A stretch of DNA of 58,563 bases from an uncultured Alphaproteobacteria bacterium (GCA_902553005.1 CACDIK010000005.1:1-58563); one strand, 5' to 3'. Shown: positions 27,219 through 36,084, numbered from the stretch's first letter. The notes: a model not told the origin generated them from the sequence alone. Numbers and translations: made by a program.

Positions 27219-28235
27219 ATGTTCGCAGGAGAAGTTGATTTAAAAAATTGGTATAAACCAAATATAGATAAGAAAACTTTAAAAGAACTATCTAAGAGAT
27301 CAGATTTAAAAGGTACAATAGATATAACCTTATTTATTGTTGCTTTAATATTAAGTGGGTATCTATGTATTATAAGTTGGGGTACTCTGTGGTCAATCCC
27401 TGCTCTTCTACTTTATGGAAATATTTTTTATTGTAAAATCATTAGTATTCAACATGAAACAAATCACGAAACATATTTTAAAAGAAGATCGTTAAATAAA
27501 TTTTTTTATCATATAACTTCTTTGCTTGGGGGGTTTGAGGCAGTAAGATGGAAGTGGAGTCATTTTCATCACCACACTTACACAATATTTACACATGAAG
27601 AAGTCTATGATTACGAAAATAATAGTCCAAAACCAACAGAACCTGTTAGATTTCTTTTAAATTTTTTACCACTTGGTCCAATAATTAATATACAAAAAAT
27701 AAGACATTTTACACATTTTGAAATTATTAAACATTCATTTGGGATAATTACTCCTGTTGTAAAAGTTACAGTGCCAGAAAAGGAAATAAAAAAAATTATT
27801 AATAGTTCAAGATTATATTTAAGTTTTTGGTTGCTTGTAATTTTATCCTCAGTTTTGTTTCAATCATGGCTACCTATAATAATGATAATTTTACCTCCAT
27901 TTTATGGTAATACTATATTAATGATTTGTGGCATGACTCAACATGCTGGACTAGCTGATAATATTAAAGATCATAGAAAAAGCACAAGAACTGTTGTTAT
28001 GAATCCCTTTTTTAGTTTTTTGTATTCAAATATGGAGTATCATATTGAGCATCACATTTTCCCAAAAATCCCATGCCATAATCTAAAAAAATTTCACAAA
28101 ATAGTTAAAAATCAAATGCCTGAACCTCATTACGGAATAATTTCTGCTTATAGATCAATAATCCCAGCAATATTTAAGCAATCCAAAGATAAAAATTATT
28201 TTATTGATGTGAAGGTTCCAGATACGACAATTTAG
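27219..28235 (+). CDS. Membrane fatty-acid-desaturase-family di-iron oxygenase, copy 2
   Basis: The 338-residue protein is a paralogue of the one at 23777. Both begin with a VDLxxWYxxNIDKK-type segment and share TQHAGL, a DHR-x-x-TRTV block, and the C-terminal GxxxAYRSIIPAI region. Its histidine boxes are HETNHET (about residue 79), HFHHH (about 113), and HIEHH (about 276), so all iron ligands appear intact. The start follows the PanB-like stop by three bases, which places it in the same transcript. Two copies within one cluster suggest two successive oxidations or two related substrates. Confidence 0.91.
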   Translation: MFAGEVDLKNWYKPNIDKKTLKELSKRSDLKGTIDITLFIVALILSGYLCIISWGTLWSIPALLLYGNIFYCKIISIQHETNHETYFKRRSLNKFFYHITSLLGGFEAVRWKWSHFHHHTYTIFTHEEVYDYENNSPKPTEPVRFLLNFLPLGPIINIQKIRHFTHFEIIKHSFGIITPVVKVTVPEKEIKKIINSSRLYLSFWLLVILSSVLFQSWLPIIMIILPPFYGNTILMICGMTQHAGLADNIKDHRKSTRTVVMNPFFSFLYSNMEYHIEHHIFPKIPCHNLKKFHKIVKNQMPEPHYGIISAYRSIIPAIFKQSKDKNYFIDVKVPDTTI

Positions 28236-28273
28236 TCTCTTTTTTTTTACTCAAAATATACTATAAACACAAT

Positions 28274-29278
28274 ATGGGTAATCGATTAAATGATAATGAT
28301 TTCGGTACAAGAGATAAAAGAGGTCATTGGAAACCTTTTGGCACAATTAGTATTAATCCACCTAAAGATATATTTTTTAATCCAATAAAATTTTTAAAGT
28401 ATTTTTTTAAATTTCCAGGAATTTTTTTTCCATGGACTTTTGTTTTTGCAGCAATAACAGTTGCTACATATCTTTTTTTGACTCCTTCCTTAGAAACAAT
28501 GAAGACTTTTGAAATAGGATGGATATCCTATATATTCTTTAGAAATGCAGTTATTATTTTGCTTTGGACAGGCTTCTTTCATTTAAGACTGAAAACACAA
28601 GGAACTTCTTTTAAATATAATCCACGACCTTTGGAAAAAAACAACTCAACATTTTTATTTAATGATCAGACTAAAGATAACTTATTCTATACTTTTTGTA
28701 GTGCTATTCCATTATGGACAGCATACGAAGTAATTACATTTTGGGCATTTGCAAATCAAATAATCCCATATGTAAGTTGGGAGGCTTATCCAATATATTG
28801 TTGTTTCATGTTCTTTCTTGTTCCATTTATAAGAGACGCACATTTTTACTTAACTCATAGATTATTGCACTGGGCACCACTTTATAAAATCGCTCATAAA
28901 GTTCATCACCGTAACACGAATACTGGTGCTTGGTCAGGTATGTCAATGCATCCAATAGAGCACATACTATATTTTTCAGGTATCTTAGTTCATTGGATCA
29001 TCCCTTCACATCCTCTTGTTGCGATGTATCATGTTTTTCATGCTGGATTAGCTCCTACACCTGGACATACTGGATATGAAAAGATGACTTTCAAAAATGG
29101 TGTATCAATACCAACGGGTGATTATATGCACTATATCCATCACAAATACTTTGAATGTAATTACTCAGGAGGAAATACTAGCTTTTTAGATAAACTAATG
29201 GGTACATTTCATGACGGATCTGAAGAAGCAACAAAAGAAGTAATGGCTCGTATTAAGGATAAAGCTCACTACCTCTAA
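28274..29278 (+). CDS. Sterol-desaturase/fatty-acid-hydroxylase family membrane protein
   Basis: A 334-residue membrane protein of the ERG3/SUR2/carotene-hydroxylase type with the second di-iron histidine architecture: HFYLTHRLLHW (about residue 193), HKVHHRNTNTGAWSGMSMHP (about 212), and HYIHHKYFECNYSGG (about 286). Four to five hydrophobic helices are visible. This superfamily is distinct from the two upstream desaturases but uses the same chemistry. A 38-base gap with an AT-rich TATACT stretch separates it from them, so it may have its own promoter. The substrate could be a lipid or a hydrophobic small molecule. Confidence 0.91.
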   Translation: MGNRLNDNDFGTRDKRGHWKPFGTISINPPKDIFFNPIKFLKYFFKFPGIFFPWTFVFAAITVATYLFLTPSLETMKTFEIGWISYIFFRNAVIILLWTGFFHLRLKTQGTSFKYNPRPLEKNNSTFLFNDQTKDNLFYTFCSAIPLWTAYEVITFWAFANQIIPYVSWEAYPIYCCFMFFLVPFIRDAHFYLTHRLLHWAPLYKIAHKVHHRNTNTGAWSGMSMHPIEHILYFSGILVHWIIPSHPLVAMYHVFHAGLAPTPGHTGYEKMTFKNGVSIPTGDYMHYIHHKYFECNYSGGNTSFLDKLMGTFHDGSEEATKEVMARIKDKAHYL

Positions 29279-29322
29279 TCCTATCTTCATAAATTCTAAA
29301 TTTTATTATATTGATCTAAAAT

Positions 29323-30198
29323 ATGAGTGAGGTCGAATTATATAAAGATGTAAAAAATAGTTTAGGAGAAGGTATTACTTGGTCTTCAATTGATCAAAGT
29401 TTACTTTGGGTAGATATTAAACCAAAATCAGTTTTATTCAAAATTAATTTAGACAATGAAAAATTAGAAACTTTTGATTTACCTGAATTTGTTACAGCGA
29501 CATCAATAATCTCTAAGAATGAAATTGCTTTAGTATCAAATTGTGGAGTAAATAAATTTAACTTTCATTCTAAAAAATATGAAAGAATAATTAATGTAGA
29601 AGATAAAATTTCATCAAATAGATCTAATGATGGTGCATCAGATGCTAAAGGCAGGCTTTGGTTTGGGACGATGCAAAATAATATTAACAACGATGGAAGT
29701 GGAAAGCCTTTAAATACTAAATCTGGAACTTTATATTGTTTATCAGAAAATAAATTAAATATTATTGAAACAAATCTTGGTATACCTAACACATTTATTT
29801 GGAGTCCTGATAACACAAAATTTTATTTTACTGACACAACTGAGGGATCATTACTAGAATACAATTTTAACCTAGATGAAGGTGTTTTATCAGATAAAAA
29901 AAATTTCTTTGATTTTGAAAGAGGTGCTCCAGATGGATCAACTATTGATAGTGATGGTTTTATTTGGAATTGTCGTTGGGGTGGATCATGTGTTGTGAAA
30001 ATTGATCCAAAAGGCAGGGTTGATCAAATTTACCAGCTACCTGTTGATAACGTAACAAATTGTGTATTTGGAGGAAGTGATCTTAAAACTTTATTTATTA
30101 CTACTGCTAATAACTTAGGTAAAAATAAATATGATGGCAGCTTATTTGCATTAAATGTTAATACTCCTGGTATTGAAGATAATAAATTTAAAATTTGA
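29323..30198 (+). CDS. SMP-30/gluconolactonase family sugar lactonase
   Basis: The 291-residue six-bladed propeller hydrolyses sugar 1,4- or 1,5-lactones to sugar acids. Metal-binding positions of the family are visible: Glu in SLGEGITWS (about residue 15), Asn in IPNTFIWSPDN (about 155-163), and Asp in GAPDGSTIDSDG (about 205). It is followed by a sugar-acid dehydratase, so it fits as the second step of an oxidative pentose pathway (AraB-like). No export signal is present; it should be cytoplasmic. Confidence 0.92.
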   Translation: MSEVELYKDVKNSLGEGITWSSIDQSLLWVDIKPKSVLFKINLDNEKLETFDLPEFVTATSIISKNEIALVSNCGVNKFNFHSKKYERIINVEDKISSNRSNDGASDAKGRLWFGTMQNNINNDGSGKPLNTKSGTLYCLSENKLNIIETNLGIPNTFIWSPDNTKFYFTDTTEGSLLEYNFNLDEGVLSDKKNFFDFERGAPDGSTIDSDGFIWNCRWGGSCVVKIDPKGRVDQIYQLPVDNVTNCVFGGSDLKTLFITTANNLGKNKYDGSLFALNVNTPGIEDNKFKI

Positions 30199-30229
30199 TT
30201 TTTTTCTTTAATTAGATAAGACTTTTTTT

Positions 30230-31963
30230 ATGAATAAAAAAAATAAATTCAGATCTTCTAATTGGTATAATTCTAAATCACATCGAAGAGATACATTTAT
30301 TCATAGAGGTTGGATGCGAAATCAAGGGCATCCCAATCACTTATTTGATGGACGACCTGTAATTGGAATTTGCAATACTTGGTCAGAACTAACGCCATGT
30401 AATGGTCATTTTAGAGAGATAGCTGAGTCTGTTAAAAAAGGTGTCTATGAAGCTGGTGGTTTTCCACTAGAATTTCCTGTTTTTTCAGCAAGTGAATCTA
30501 ATTTAAGACCAACAGCTATGTTGTTTAGAAATTTGGCAAGTATGGATGTTGAAGAAGCAATAAGGGGCAATCCTATAGACGGAGTCGTACTATTAATGGG
30601 TTGTGATAAAACAACACCTTCATTAATGATGGGTGCAGCAAGTGTTGACCTTCCAACAATAGGAGTTTCAGGTGGTCCAATGCTTAATGGTCATCATCAG
30701 GGGGAAACTATTGGTTCTGGAACGGGAGTTTGGAAACTTGATGCTGACTTAAACGCAGGTGTAATTACAGAAGAAGATTTTATCAATGCAGAAATTTCAA
30801 TGAGCAGATCAAAAGGTAATTGTATGACAATGGGTACAGCATCAACAATGGGTTCAATGGTTGAGGCATTAGGAATGTCCCTTCCTGGAAATGCAGCAAT
30901 TCCAGCAGTTGATTCAAGAAGATACGCTTTAGCTCACATGTCAGGAAAAAGAATTGTTGAAATGGTTAAAGACAATATAACTATGTCAAATATTGTAACA
31001 AAAAAATCATTTGAAAATGCAATAAAAGTTAATGGTGCAATAGGTGGTTCAACAAATGCTGTTATTCATCTAGCAGCTATTGCAGGAAGAATGGAAATAG
31101 ATCTGGATTTAGAAGATTGGAATAAGTGTGGAGAGGGAATTCCGACACTTGTTAATCTGCAGCCTTCTGGAAAATACTTAATGGAAGATTTTTATTATGC
31201 TGGTGGAGTTCCTGTTGTAATAAAAAGATTACTTGAAAAAAAATTATTAGAAGAAAATGCATTAACTGTAAATGGAAAAAGTATTGGTGAAAATAACAAA
31301 GATGCTAAATGTTGGAATAATGAAGTTATAAAAGAATTTGACAATCCATTAACAAAAAATGGAGGCATTAAAATTCTTAAAGGAAACATTGCTCCAAATG
31401 GTGCAATCATTAAACCATCTGCTGCATCACCAGAATTAATGAAACATACTGGAAAAGCAGTTGTTTTTGAAAGTGTAGAAGAATTTCATGAAAAAATTGA
31501 TGATCCAAATTTAGAAGTAGATGAAAACTCTATATTAGTCTTGAAAAATTGTGGACCAAAAGGTTATCCTGGTATGGCAGAAGTTGGAAACATGCGTCTT
31601 CCACAAAAACTTTTAAAGAAAGGTGTTAGAGACATGATTAGGATATCTGATGCTAGAATGAGTGGAACAGCATATGGAACAGTAATCCTACATACTGCCC
31701 CTGAGGCAGCTGTAAAAGGCCCGTTAGCAGCGGTTCAAAATGGTGATCTAATAGAAATAGATGTCAATAAAGGTTCTATGAACTTAAATGTTGATGAAGA
31801 AACAATTAAAAATCGTTTAAATAATTATAATCCAATTTTACCTGAAATATCTGGAGGCTATCAAAAGATGTATATAGATCATGTTATGCAAGCTGATAAA
31901 GGCGCAGATCTTGATTTTCTAATTGGCAAAAGAGGTGCAGAAGTAAAAAGACATAGTCATTAA
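30230..31963 (+). CDS. IlvD/Edd family sugar-acid dehydratase (arabonate/xylonate dehydratase-like)
   Basis: The 577-residue [2Fe-2S] dehydratase removes water from a sugar acid to give a 2-keto-3-deoxy acid. Cluster cysteines are visible in CNTWSELTPCNGH (about residue 47), LMGCDKTTPS (about 125), and SKGNCMTMGTA (about 198). The opening SKSHRRDTFIHRGWMRNQG and the 570-580 length fit the pentonate dehydratase branch rather than IlvD (shorter N-terminus) or Edd. With the lactonase before it and the DapA-type gene after, L-arabonate or D-xylonate is a reasonable substrate, but gluconate or galactonate cannot be excluded. Confidence 0.9.
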   Translation: MNKKNKFRSSNWYNSKSHRRDTFIHRGWMRNQGHPNHLFDGRPVIGICNTWSELTPCNGHFREIAESVKKGVYEAGGFPLEFPVFSASESNLRPTAMLFRNLASMDVEEAIRGNPIDGVVLLMGCDKTTPSLMMGAASVDLPTIGVSGGPMLNGHHQGETIGSGTGVWKLDADLNAGVITEEDFINAEISMSRSKGNCMTMGTASTMGSMVEALGMSLPGNAAIPAVDSRRYALAHMSGKRIVEMVKDNITMSNIVTKKSFENAIKVNGAIGGSTNAVIHLAAIAGRMEIDLDLEDWNKCGEGIPTLVNLQPSGKYLMEDFYYAGGVPVVIKRLLEKKLLEENALTVNGKSIGENNKDAKCWNNEVIKEFDNPLTKNGGIKILKGNIAPNGAIIKPSAASPELMKHTGKAVVFESVEEFHEKIDDPNLEVDENSILVLKNCGPKGYPGMAEVGNMRLPQKLLKKGVRDMIRISDARMSGTAYGTVILHTAPEAAVKGPLAAVQNGDLIEIDVNKGSMNLNVDEETIKNRLNNYNPILPEISGGYQKMYIDHVMQADKGADLDFLIGKRGAEVKRHSH

Positions 31964-31993
31964 TTTTAAAAAATTATAAAGATCAGTTGTAAA

Positions 31994-33037
31994 ATGAATA
32001 GTAATTTTAATCCGTTATCACCTGAAGAATTAGTTTCGAGAATAAATAAAATTCCAAGAATTCGTTTAGCACAACTACCAACTGCTCTTGAATATGCTCC
32101 TAATATTTCTAAAGAGTTAAATATAAATCTCTATATAAAAAGAGATGATTGTACCGCTTTAGCTTTTGGAGGGAACAAAACAAGACATCTAGAATTTATA
32201 ATGGCTAAAACTTTATCTGGAAAGTATGATTGTATTTTAACTGGAGCTGCCTCTCAATCAAATTTTTGTCGTCAAGCAGTAGCAGCTGCTAATAAATTAA
32301 ACTTAGATAGTTATCTAGTTTTGATGCATGGAGTTAAAGGTAAATTAATGCAAGGTAACTTTTTGTTATATAACATCCTAGGGGCAAATGTTGATGTAGT
32401 TGATGGAGAAAATTTAGAGAATATCCCAAAACATTTAGATAAAAAATATGACGAACTAATAAAAGAAGGTCGAAAACCTCTATTAATCTATGGTGGTTTT
32501 GGAGAAGAAGATACCACTCTTGCAGGTATTAGTTATGCAAATACTATGGCTGAAATTGATAAACAAATGAAAAATCAAAATTTTATTGCAGATCATTTAT
32601 TTGTAACAGCAGCCAACATGACACAAGCTGGTTGTGAACTTGGTGCAAGAGTACTTAATTGGTCTACTAGAATACAAGGTATTTCTCCTGTTTATTGGGA
32701 TATGAATATTAAAGAGGACATTGCCAGAATATGTAATCAGGGAGCAAAAATGCTCGATCTGAATTTAGAGTTTAATTCAAATATGATTAATCACGACAAC
32801 AATTACGTAGGTGAAAAATATGGTGTACCAACAAAAGATGGAATTGCGGCTATGAATCTTTTAGCAAAAAAAGAAGGACTATTTTTAGATCCTGTTTATA
32901 CTTCTAAAGGATTTGCTGCATTAATTGACTATGTAAAAAAAGGGATTATCAAAAAGGGAGAAAATGTAATTTTCATTTTAACTGGAGGCAGTCCTGCAGT
33001 TTTTGCATACAATGAAGAACTTTCAAAAAAAATTTAA
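31994..33037 (+). CDS. PLP-dependent D-cysteine desulfhydrase/ACC deaminase family enzyme
   Basis: The 347-residue enzyme belongs to the tryptophan-synthase-beta fold. The PLP lysine is in ALAFGGNKTRHLEFIM (about residue 61), preceded by LYIKRDDCTA, and the phosphate-binding LTGGSPAVFAY lies near the C-terminus. Members deaminate D-cysteine, 1-aminocyclopropane-1-carboxylate or related D-amino acids to oxo acids. It is in the middle of a sugar-acid operon, which is unusual. It could supply pyruvate from D-serine-type substrates. The precise substrate is not clear. Confidence 0.88.
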   Translation: MNSNFNPLSPEELVSRINKIPRIRLAQLPTALEYAPNISKELNINLYIKRDDCTALAFGGNKTRHLEFIMAKTLSGKYDCILTGAASQSNFCRQAVAAANKLNLDSYLVLMHGVKGKLMQGNFLLYNILGANVDVVDGENLENIPKHLDKKYDELIKEGRKPLLIYGGFGEEDTTLAGISYANTMAEIDKQMKNQNFIADHLFVTAANMTQAGCELGARVLNWSTRIQGISPVYWDMNIKEDIARICNQGAKMLDLNLEFNSNMINHDNNYVGEKYGVPTKDGIAAMNLLAKKEGLFLDPVYTSKGFAALIDYVKKGIIKKGENVIFILTGGSPAVFAYNEELSKKI

Positions 33038-33038
33038 A

Positions 33039-33926
33039 ATGATTAAAGGTATTATACCTATGACATATTGTTTCTTTAATAGAAACAATACAATAGATAT
33101 TAAATTAATGAGTGATCAAATATCACTAATAAAACAATTAGGATCTAATGGTATTGCTTGTCTAGGTCTTGCTACAGAAGTTAATAAATTGGAATTTTCA
33201 GAAAAAAAAAAAATAATTGAACTTGTTTCTGATATTACAAATAATTCTATACCTGTGGCTGTTACTATATCTGGAAAAAATATTAACGAATATAAAAAAT
33301 TAATAGGTGTAGCACAATTTAATAATGCTAATTGGATTGTTCTTCAACCTTTATTAAATAAAAAAACTACAGATAAAGACTGTTATAATTTTTTTGATAA
33401 GATAATTAATTTTGTAGATAAAAAAACTTTAGTTGGAATTCAGAATGCTAAAGAATATATTGGCGTTGGTCTAGAGTCACATCAAATATTAAAACTTTAT
33501 AAAAAATTTTCTAATTTTAGAGCTATCAAAGGTGAAGCTGCTGCAGTACTAATACAAAATGAGATTAGTAGGTATCCTAAAAATTTAGGTGTTTTTAATG
33601 GTAGAGGAGGACAGGAAATAATTGATAATTTTTTAGCAGGTTGTAAAGGTATAATACCTTCATTAGAGGGTACTGATATATTTATAAAAATTTACAAACT
33701 ACTAGAACAAAAAAAAATCAGTGAAGCTAGAAAGGTTTACAAAAAAATACTTCCCTCCATTGTGTTTTCAATGCAATCTATCGATTCTTTAACTTGTTAT
33801 GGAAAAAGAATATGCGCATACAGAATGGGTGTAAAAAAAATTTATGACAGAAGTCCTAGTTTAAGTCCAACTAAATTCGGTACTGATTTAGCAAAACAAT
33901 TTGCTGATGATCTAGGAAAATTTTGA
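33039..33926 (+). CDS. DapA-family 2-keto-3-deoxy-sugar-acid dehydratase/aldolase
   Basis: A TIM-barrel lyase of 295 residues from the ATG at 33039, directly after the previous stop. The ORF could begin at 33003, but this would overlap the upstream gene. The Schiff-base lysine is in FRAIKGEAAAV (about residue 166). At the place of the usual DHDPS/NAL YN motif it has GIQNAK, lacking the catalytic Tyr. As I remember it, L-2-keto-3-deoxyarabonate dehydratase (AraD of Azospirillum) also lacks that Tyr and carries QDAP there. With the lactonase and dehydratase upstream, this supports a non-phosphorylative pentose route to 2-oxoglutarate semialdehyde. Other 2-keto-3-deoxy acid aldolases remain possible. 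Confidence 0.85.
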   Translation: MIKGIIPMTYCFFNRNNTIDIKLMSDQISLIKQLGSNGIACLGLATEVNKLEFSEKKKIIELVSDITNNSIPVAVTISGKNINEYKKLIGVAQFNNANWIVLQPLLNKKTTDKDCYNFFDKIINFVDKKTLVGIQNAKEYIGVGLESHQILKLYKKFSNFRAIKGEAAAVLIQNEISRYPKNLGVFNGRGGQEIIDNFLAGCKGIIPSLEGTDIFIKIYKLLEQKKISEARKVYKKILPSIVFSMQSIDSLTCYGKRICAYRMGVKKIYDRSPSLSPTKFGTDLAKQFADDLGKF

Positions 33927-33930
33927 TTTA

Positions 33931-35118
33931 TTAAAGTTCAATATCAAAGTCTTTAAGATATTTTTGTGATAATTCTATACCGAGACCTGGTTTTTTATCA
34001 TCTAGTTCAATAAATCCATTTTTAGCTTGTGGTTCTCCATCAAAAATATACCAAAACAATTCATTACCTATTTCTACTGGCCAAAACGGAAAGTATTCAA
34101 CTATAGGAGCATTAATACTACTCATCGATATATGAAAATTGTGCACTTGTCCTGCATGAGGAATAACTGGAATTTGAAATGCCTCTGCTAAAGCGCAAAT
34201 CTTGTGTGCTTGTGTGATTCCTCCAACCCTATTTGTATCAAATTGAACTACATCTACTGCTTTTTTCTCTAAAAGTTGTCTAAATCCAAAAAGAGTATAC
34301 TCATGCTCACCTCCAGATATAGGTGTTCTGCAGGAAGCTTTTAAATCGGCATATCCATCAATATCATCAGCTATTACAGGCTCTTCTAACCATCTTAAGT
34401 TTTCATTATCAATTAATCGCATCATTCTTTTTGCATATTCAAATGTCCAGCCCATATAAACATCAGCCATCAAATCAACATTATCACCGACTACTGATCT
34501 AACTGTTTTAATTAATTCAATATTTTTGTTCATTCCTTCAGCACCATCTTTTGGTCCCCAACCAAAACGCAGTTTCATAGCTTTGAATCCTTGATCTAAA
34601 TAATCTTGCGCTTCTTTTGCTAATGTATCAAGAGGTTGGCTATACAATTTACTGGCATAGCAAGGTAATTTTTCTTTTGTTTTACCACCAAGCAGTCTGT
34701 AGACTGGTTTTTTAGTTGTTTTTCCTAGTGCATCCCATATAGCTATATCTACTGCACTAATTGCTGTCATCCCCACACCTTTTCTTCCCCAAGCTAAAGT
34801 TTGTCTATACATCTTTTGCCAAATGTGTTCATAATCCCAAACACTTTCACCAATTATTGCAGGTTTTAAGTAATTATCTACTACAGATTTACAAGGTTTT
34901 GGTGAAAGAGCTGCATTACCAAGACCAATATGTCCATCCTCAGTTTCAACTTCTACTACCAACCAACTTAAAAATTTGAAAGTTGACATTCCATCTGCAC
35001 TTATATTTTCTTTATTAAGTAAGTCTGCTGCACTAGTGCAAAAATTATCATGTATTGCTTGAATAGGACCTTTCCAAGTATAAAGTTTTGCTCTTACATC
35101 TTTAATTTTTGAGGACAT
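33931..35118 (-). CDS. Enolase-superfamily dehydratase, L-rhamnonate dehydratase-like
   Basis: The 395-residue protein belongs to the mandelate racemase/enolase superfamily. Metal ligands follow the usual order: Asp in LMADVYMGW (about residue 218), Glu in RWLEEPVIAD (about 243), and Glu in ISGGEHEYTLFGF (about 270). The general-acid/base His is in PVIPHAGQVHNFH (about 322). The GWGPKDGAEGM loop and the GGEHEYT block resemble L-rhamnonate dehydratase (RhmD/YfaW) rather than mandelate racemase. It converts a 6-deoxy-hexonate to its 2-keto-3-deoxy acid. It is transcribed towards the DapA-family gene and shares a transcript with the lactonase at 35121. Confidence 0.88.
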   Translation of the reverse strand: MSSKIKDVRAKLYTWKGPIQAIHDNFCTSAADLLNKENISADGMSTFKFLSWLVVEVETEDGHIGLGNAALSPKPCKSVVDNYLKPAIIGESVWDYEHIWQKMYRQTLAWGRKGVGMTAISAVDIAIWDALGKTTKKPVYRLLGGKTKEKLPCYASKLYSQPLDTLAKEAQDYLDQGFKAMKLRFGWGPKDGAEGMNKNIELIKTVRSVVGDNVDLMADVYMGWTFEYAKRMMRLIDNENLRWLEEPVIADDIDGYADLKASCRTPISGGEHEYTLFGFRQLLEKKAVDVVQFDTNRVGGITQAHKICALAEAFQIPVIPHAGQVHNFHISMSSINAPIVEYFPFWPVEIGNELFWYIFDGEPQAKNGFIELDDKKPGLGIELSQKYLKDFDIEL

Positions 35119-35120
35119 AA

Positions 35121-36029
35121 TTAAATTCTATAATATTTTTCGGAGTTTGATGAAAATAACATTGTTTTTTCATTTTCGGAATAATCTTTTGTAATTGTTT
35201 TAAAAGAATTCCAATAATTATCGAAAGTATTAAAAATTTTATCAACTGGAAAGTTTGATGCAAACATACATCTTTCAATTCCAAATATTTCTATAGTTTT
35301 CTCAACAAAAATCTTTGTACTATCGATTGTCCAGCTTGGGTTAAACATTCCAAGACCAGAAATTTTTGCCACCATATTTTCACAGTTTGCAATCTTTTTC
35401 ATATTAGCTTCCCAATATTGAATGTACTCTTCAGATTGATAGCATGGTTCACCAGTATGATTTAATATAAATAAGATATCAGCATTATTTTTTGCTAAAT
35501 TAAAAGAGTCATCCATCTGGTGAGGATAAACTTGGATATCAAATGATAAATTTCTGTTTTTCATATTTTTGAAATTTTCTAACCATTTTGTATTTTTCAT
35601 ATAATCTTCTGGTGCGTGTGAATATTTTGGTTCATCTGAATTAAATGATAAAATCTGTCTAATACCACGTGTATTATTAAATTCTTGATGTTGATCTAGA
35701 ATATCAGCTACATTAGATTTTGAGAAATCTGCAAATGCAACAATAGCATTTGGTAATTTTGCATTATGATTATCCGCAAGTCTTTGTAGCCATTCTGTTT
35801 CATTAACAGGACTATCATCATCGTGTTCAGCTTGTACATGAACAGATTTAATTAAATTTTGGTTTTTCGCATCATTTAAATAATCATCTAATAAATAACT
35901 TTTTCTTATAGCTCCATAATCACCAAAAAATGCTTCTCCTTCAGATACCATTAACCATGAATATTTAGTTTTTTCATTCTCTAAATCCCATAGATGGTGA
36001 TGAGCGTCTACTATTGGAATATTATCCAT
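35121..36029 (-). CDS. Amidohydrolase-type sugar lactonase (COG3618)
   Basis: The 302-residue protein is read from the ATG at 36029 (MDNIPIVDAHHHLWDLE); the longer frame would start with a TTG inside a hairpin. The N-terminal HxH motif DAHHHLWD is visible, with later metal and substrate His in VHVQAEHDD and LNHTGEPC. COG3618 proteins hydrolyse L-fuconolactone or L-rhamnonolactone. It stands between the rhamnose binding protein and the rhamnonate-type dehydratase on the same strand, the right place for the lactonase of an oxidative 6-deoxyhexose pathway. Confidence 0.9.
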   Translation of the reverse strand: MDNIPIVDAHHHLWDLENEKTKYSWLMVSEGEAFFGDYGAIRKSYLLDDYLNDAKNQNLIKSVHVQAEHDDDSPVNETEWLQRLADNHNAKLPNAIVAFADFSKSNVADILDQHQEFNNTRGIRQILSFNSDEPKYSHAPEDYMKNTKWLENFKNMKNRNLSFDIQVYPHQMDDSFNLAKNNADILFILNHTGEPCYQSEEYIQYWEANMKKIANCENMVAKISGLGMFNPSWTIDSTKIFVEKTIEIFGIERCMFASNFPVDKIFNTFDNYWNSFKTITKDYSENEKTMLFSSNSEKYYRI

Positions 36030-36047
36030 TGTTTCACTTATAATTCT

Positions 36048-36073
36048 GAAGAGCAATATTTCTATTGCTCTTC
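36048..36073 (-). terminator. Strong hairpin between rhaS and the lactonase gene
   Basis: GAAGAGCAATA and TATTGCTCTTC pair perfectly over 11 bp with a four-base loop. On the minus-strand mRNA it lies 12 bases after the rhaS stop and 19 bases before the lactonase ATG. No T-run follows, so it is more likely an mRNA-stabilising or processing hairpin than a true terminator. It resembles the hairpin at 22569-22591 in position. Confidence 0.65.
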
Positions 36074-36084
36074 AAATCATTAAT

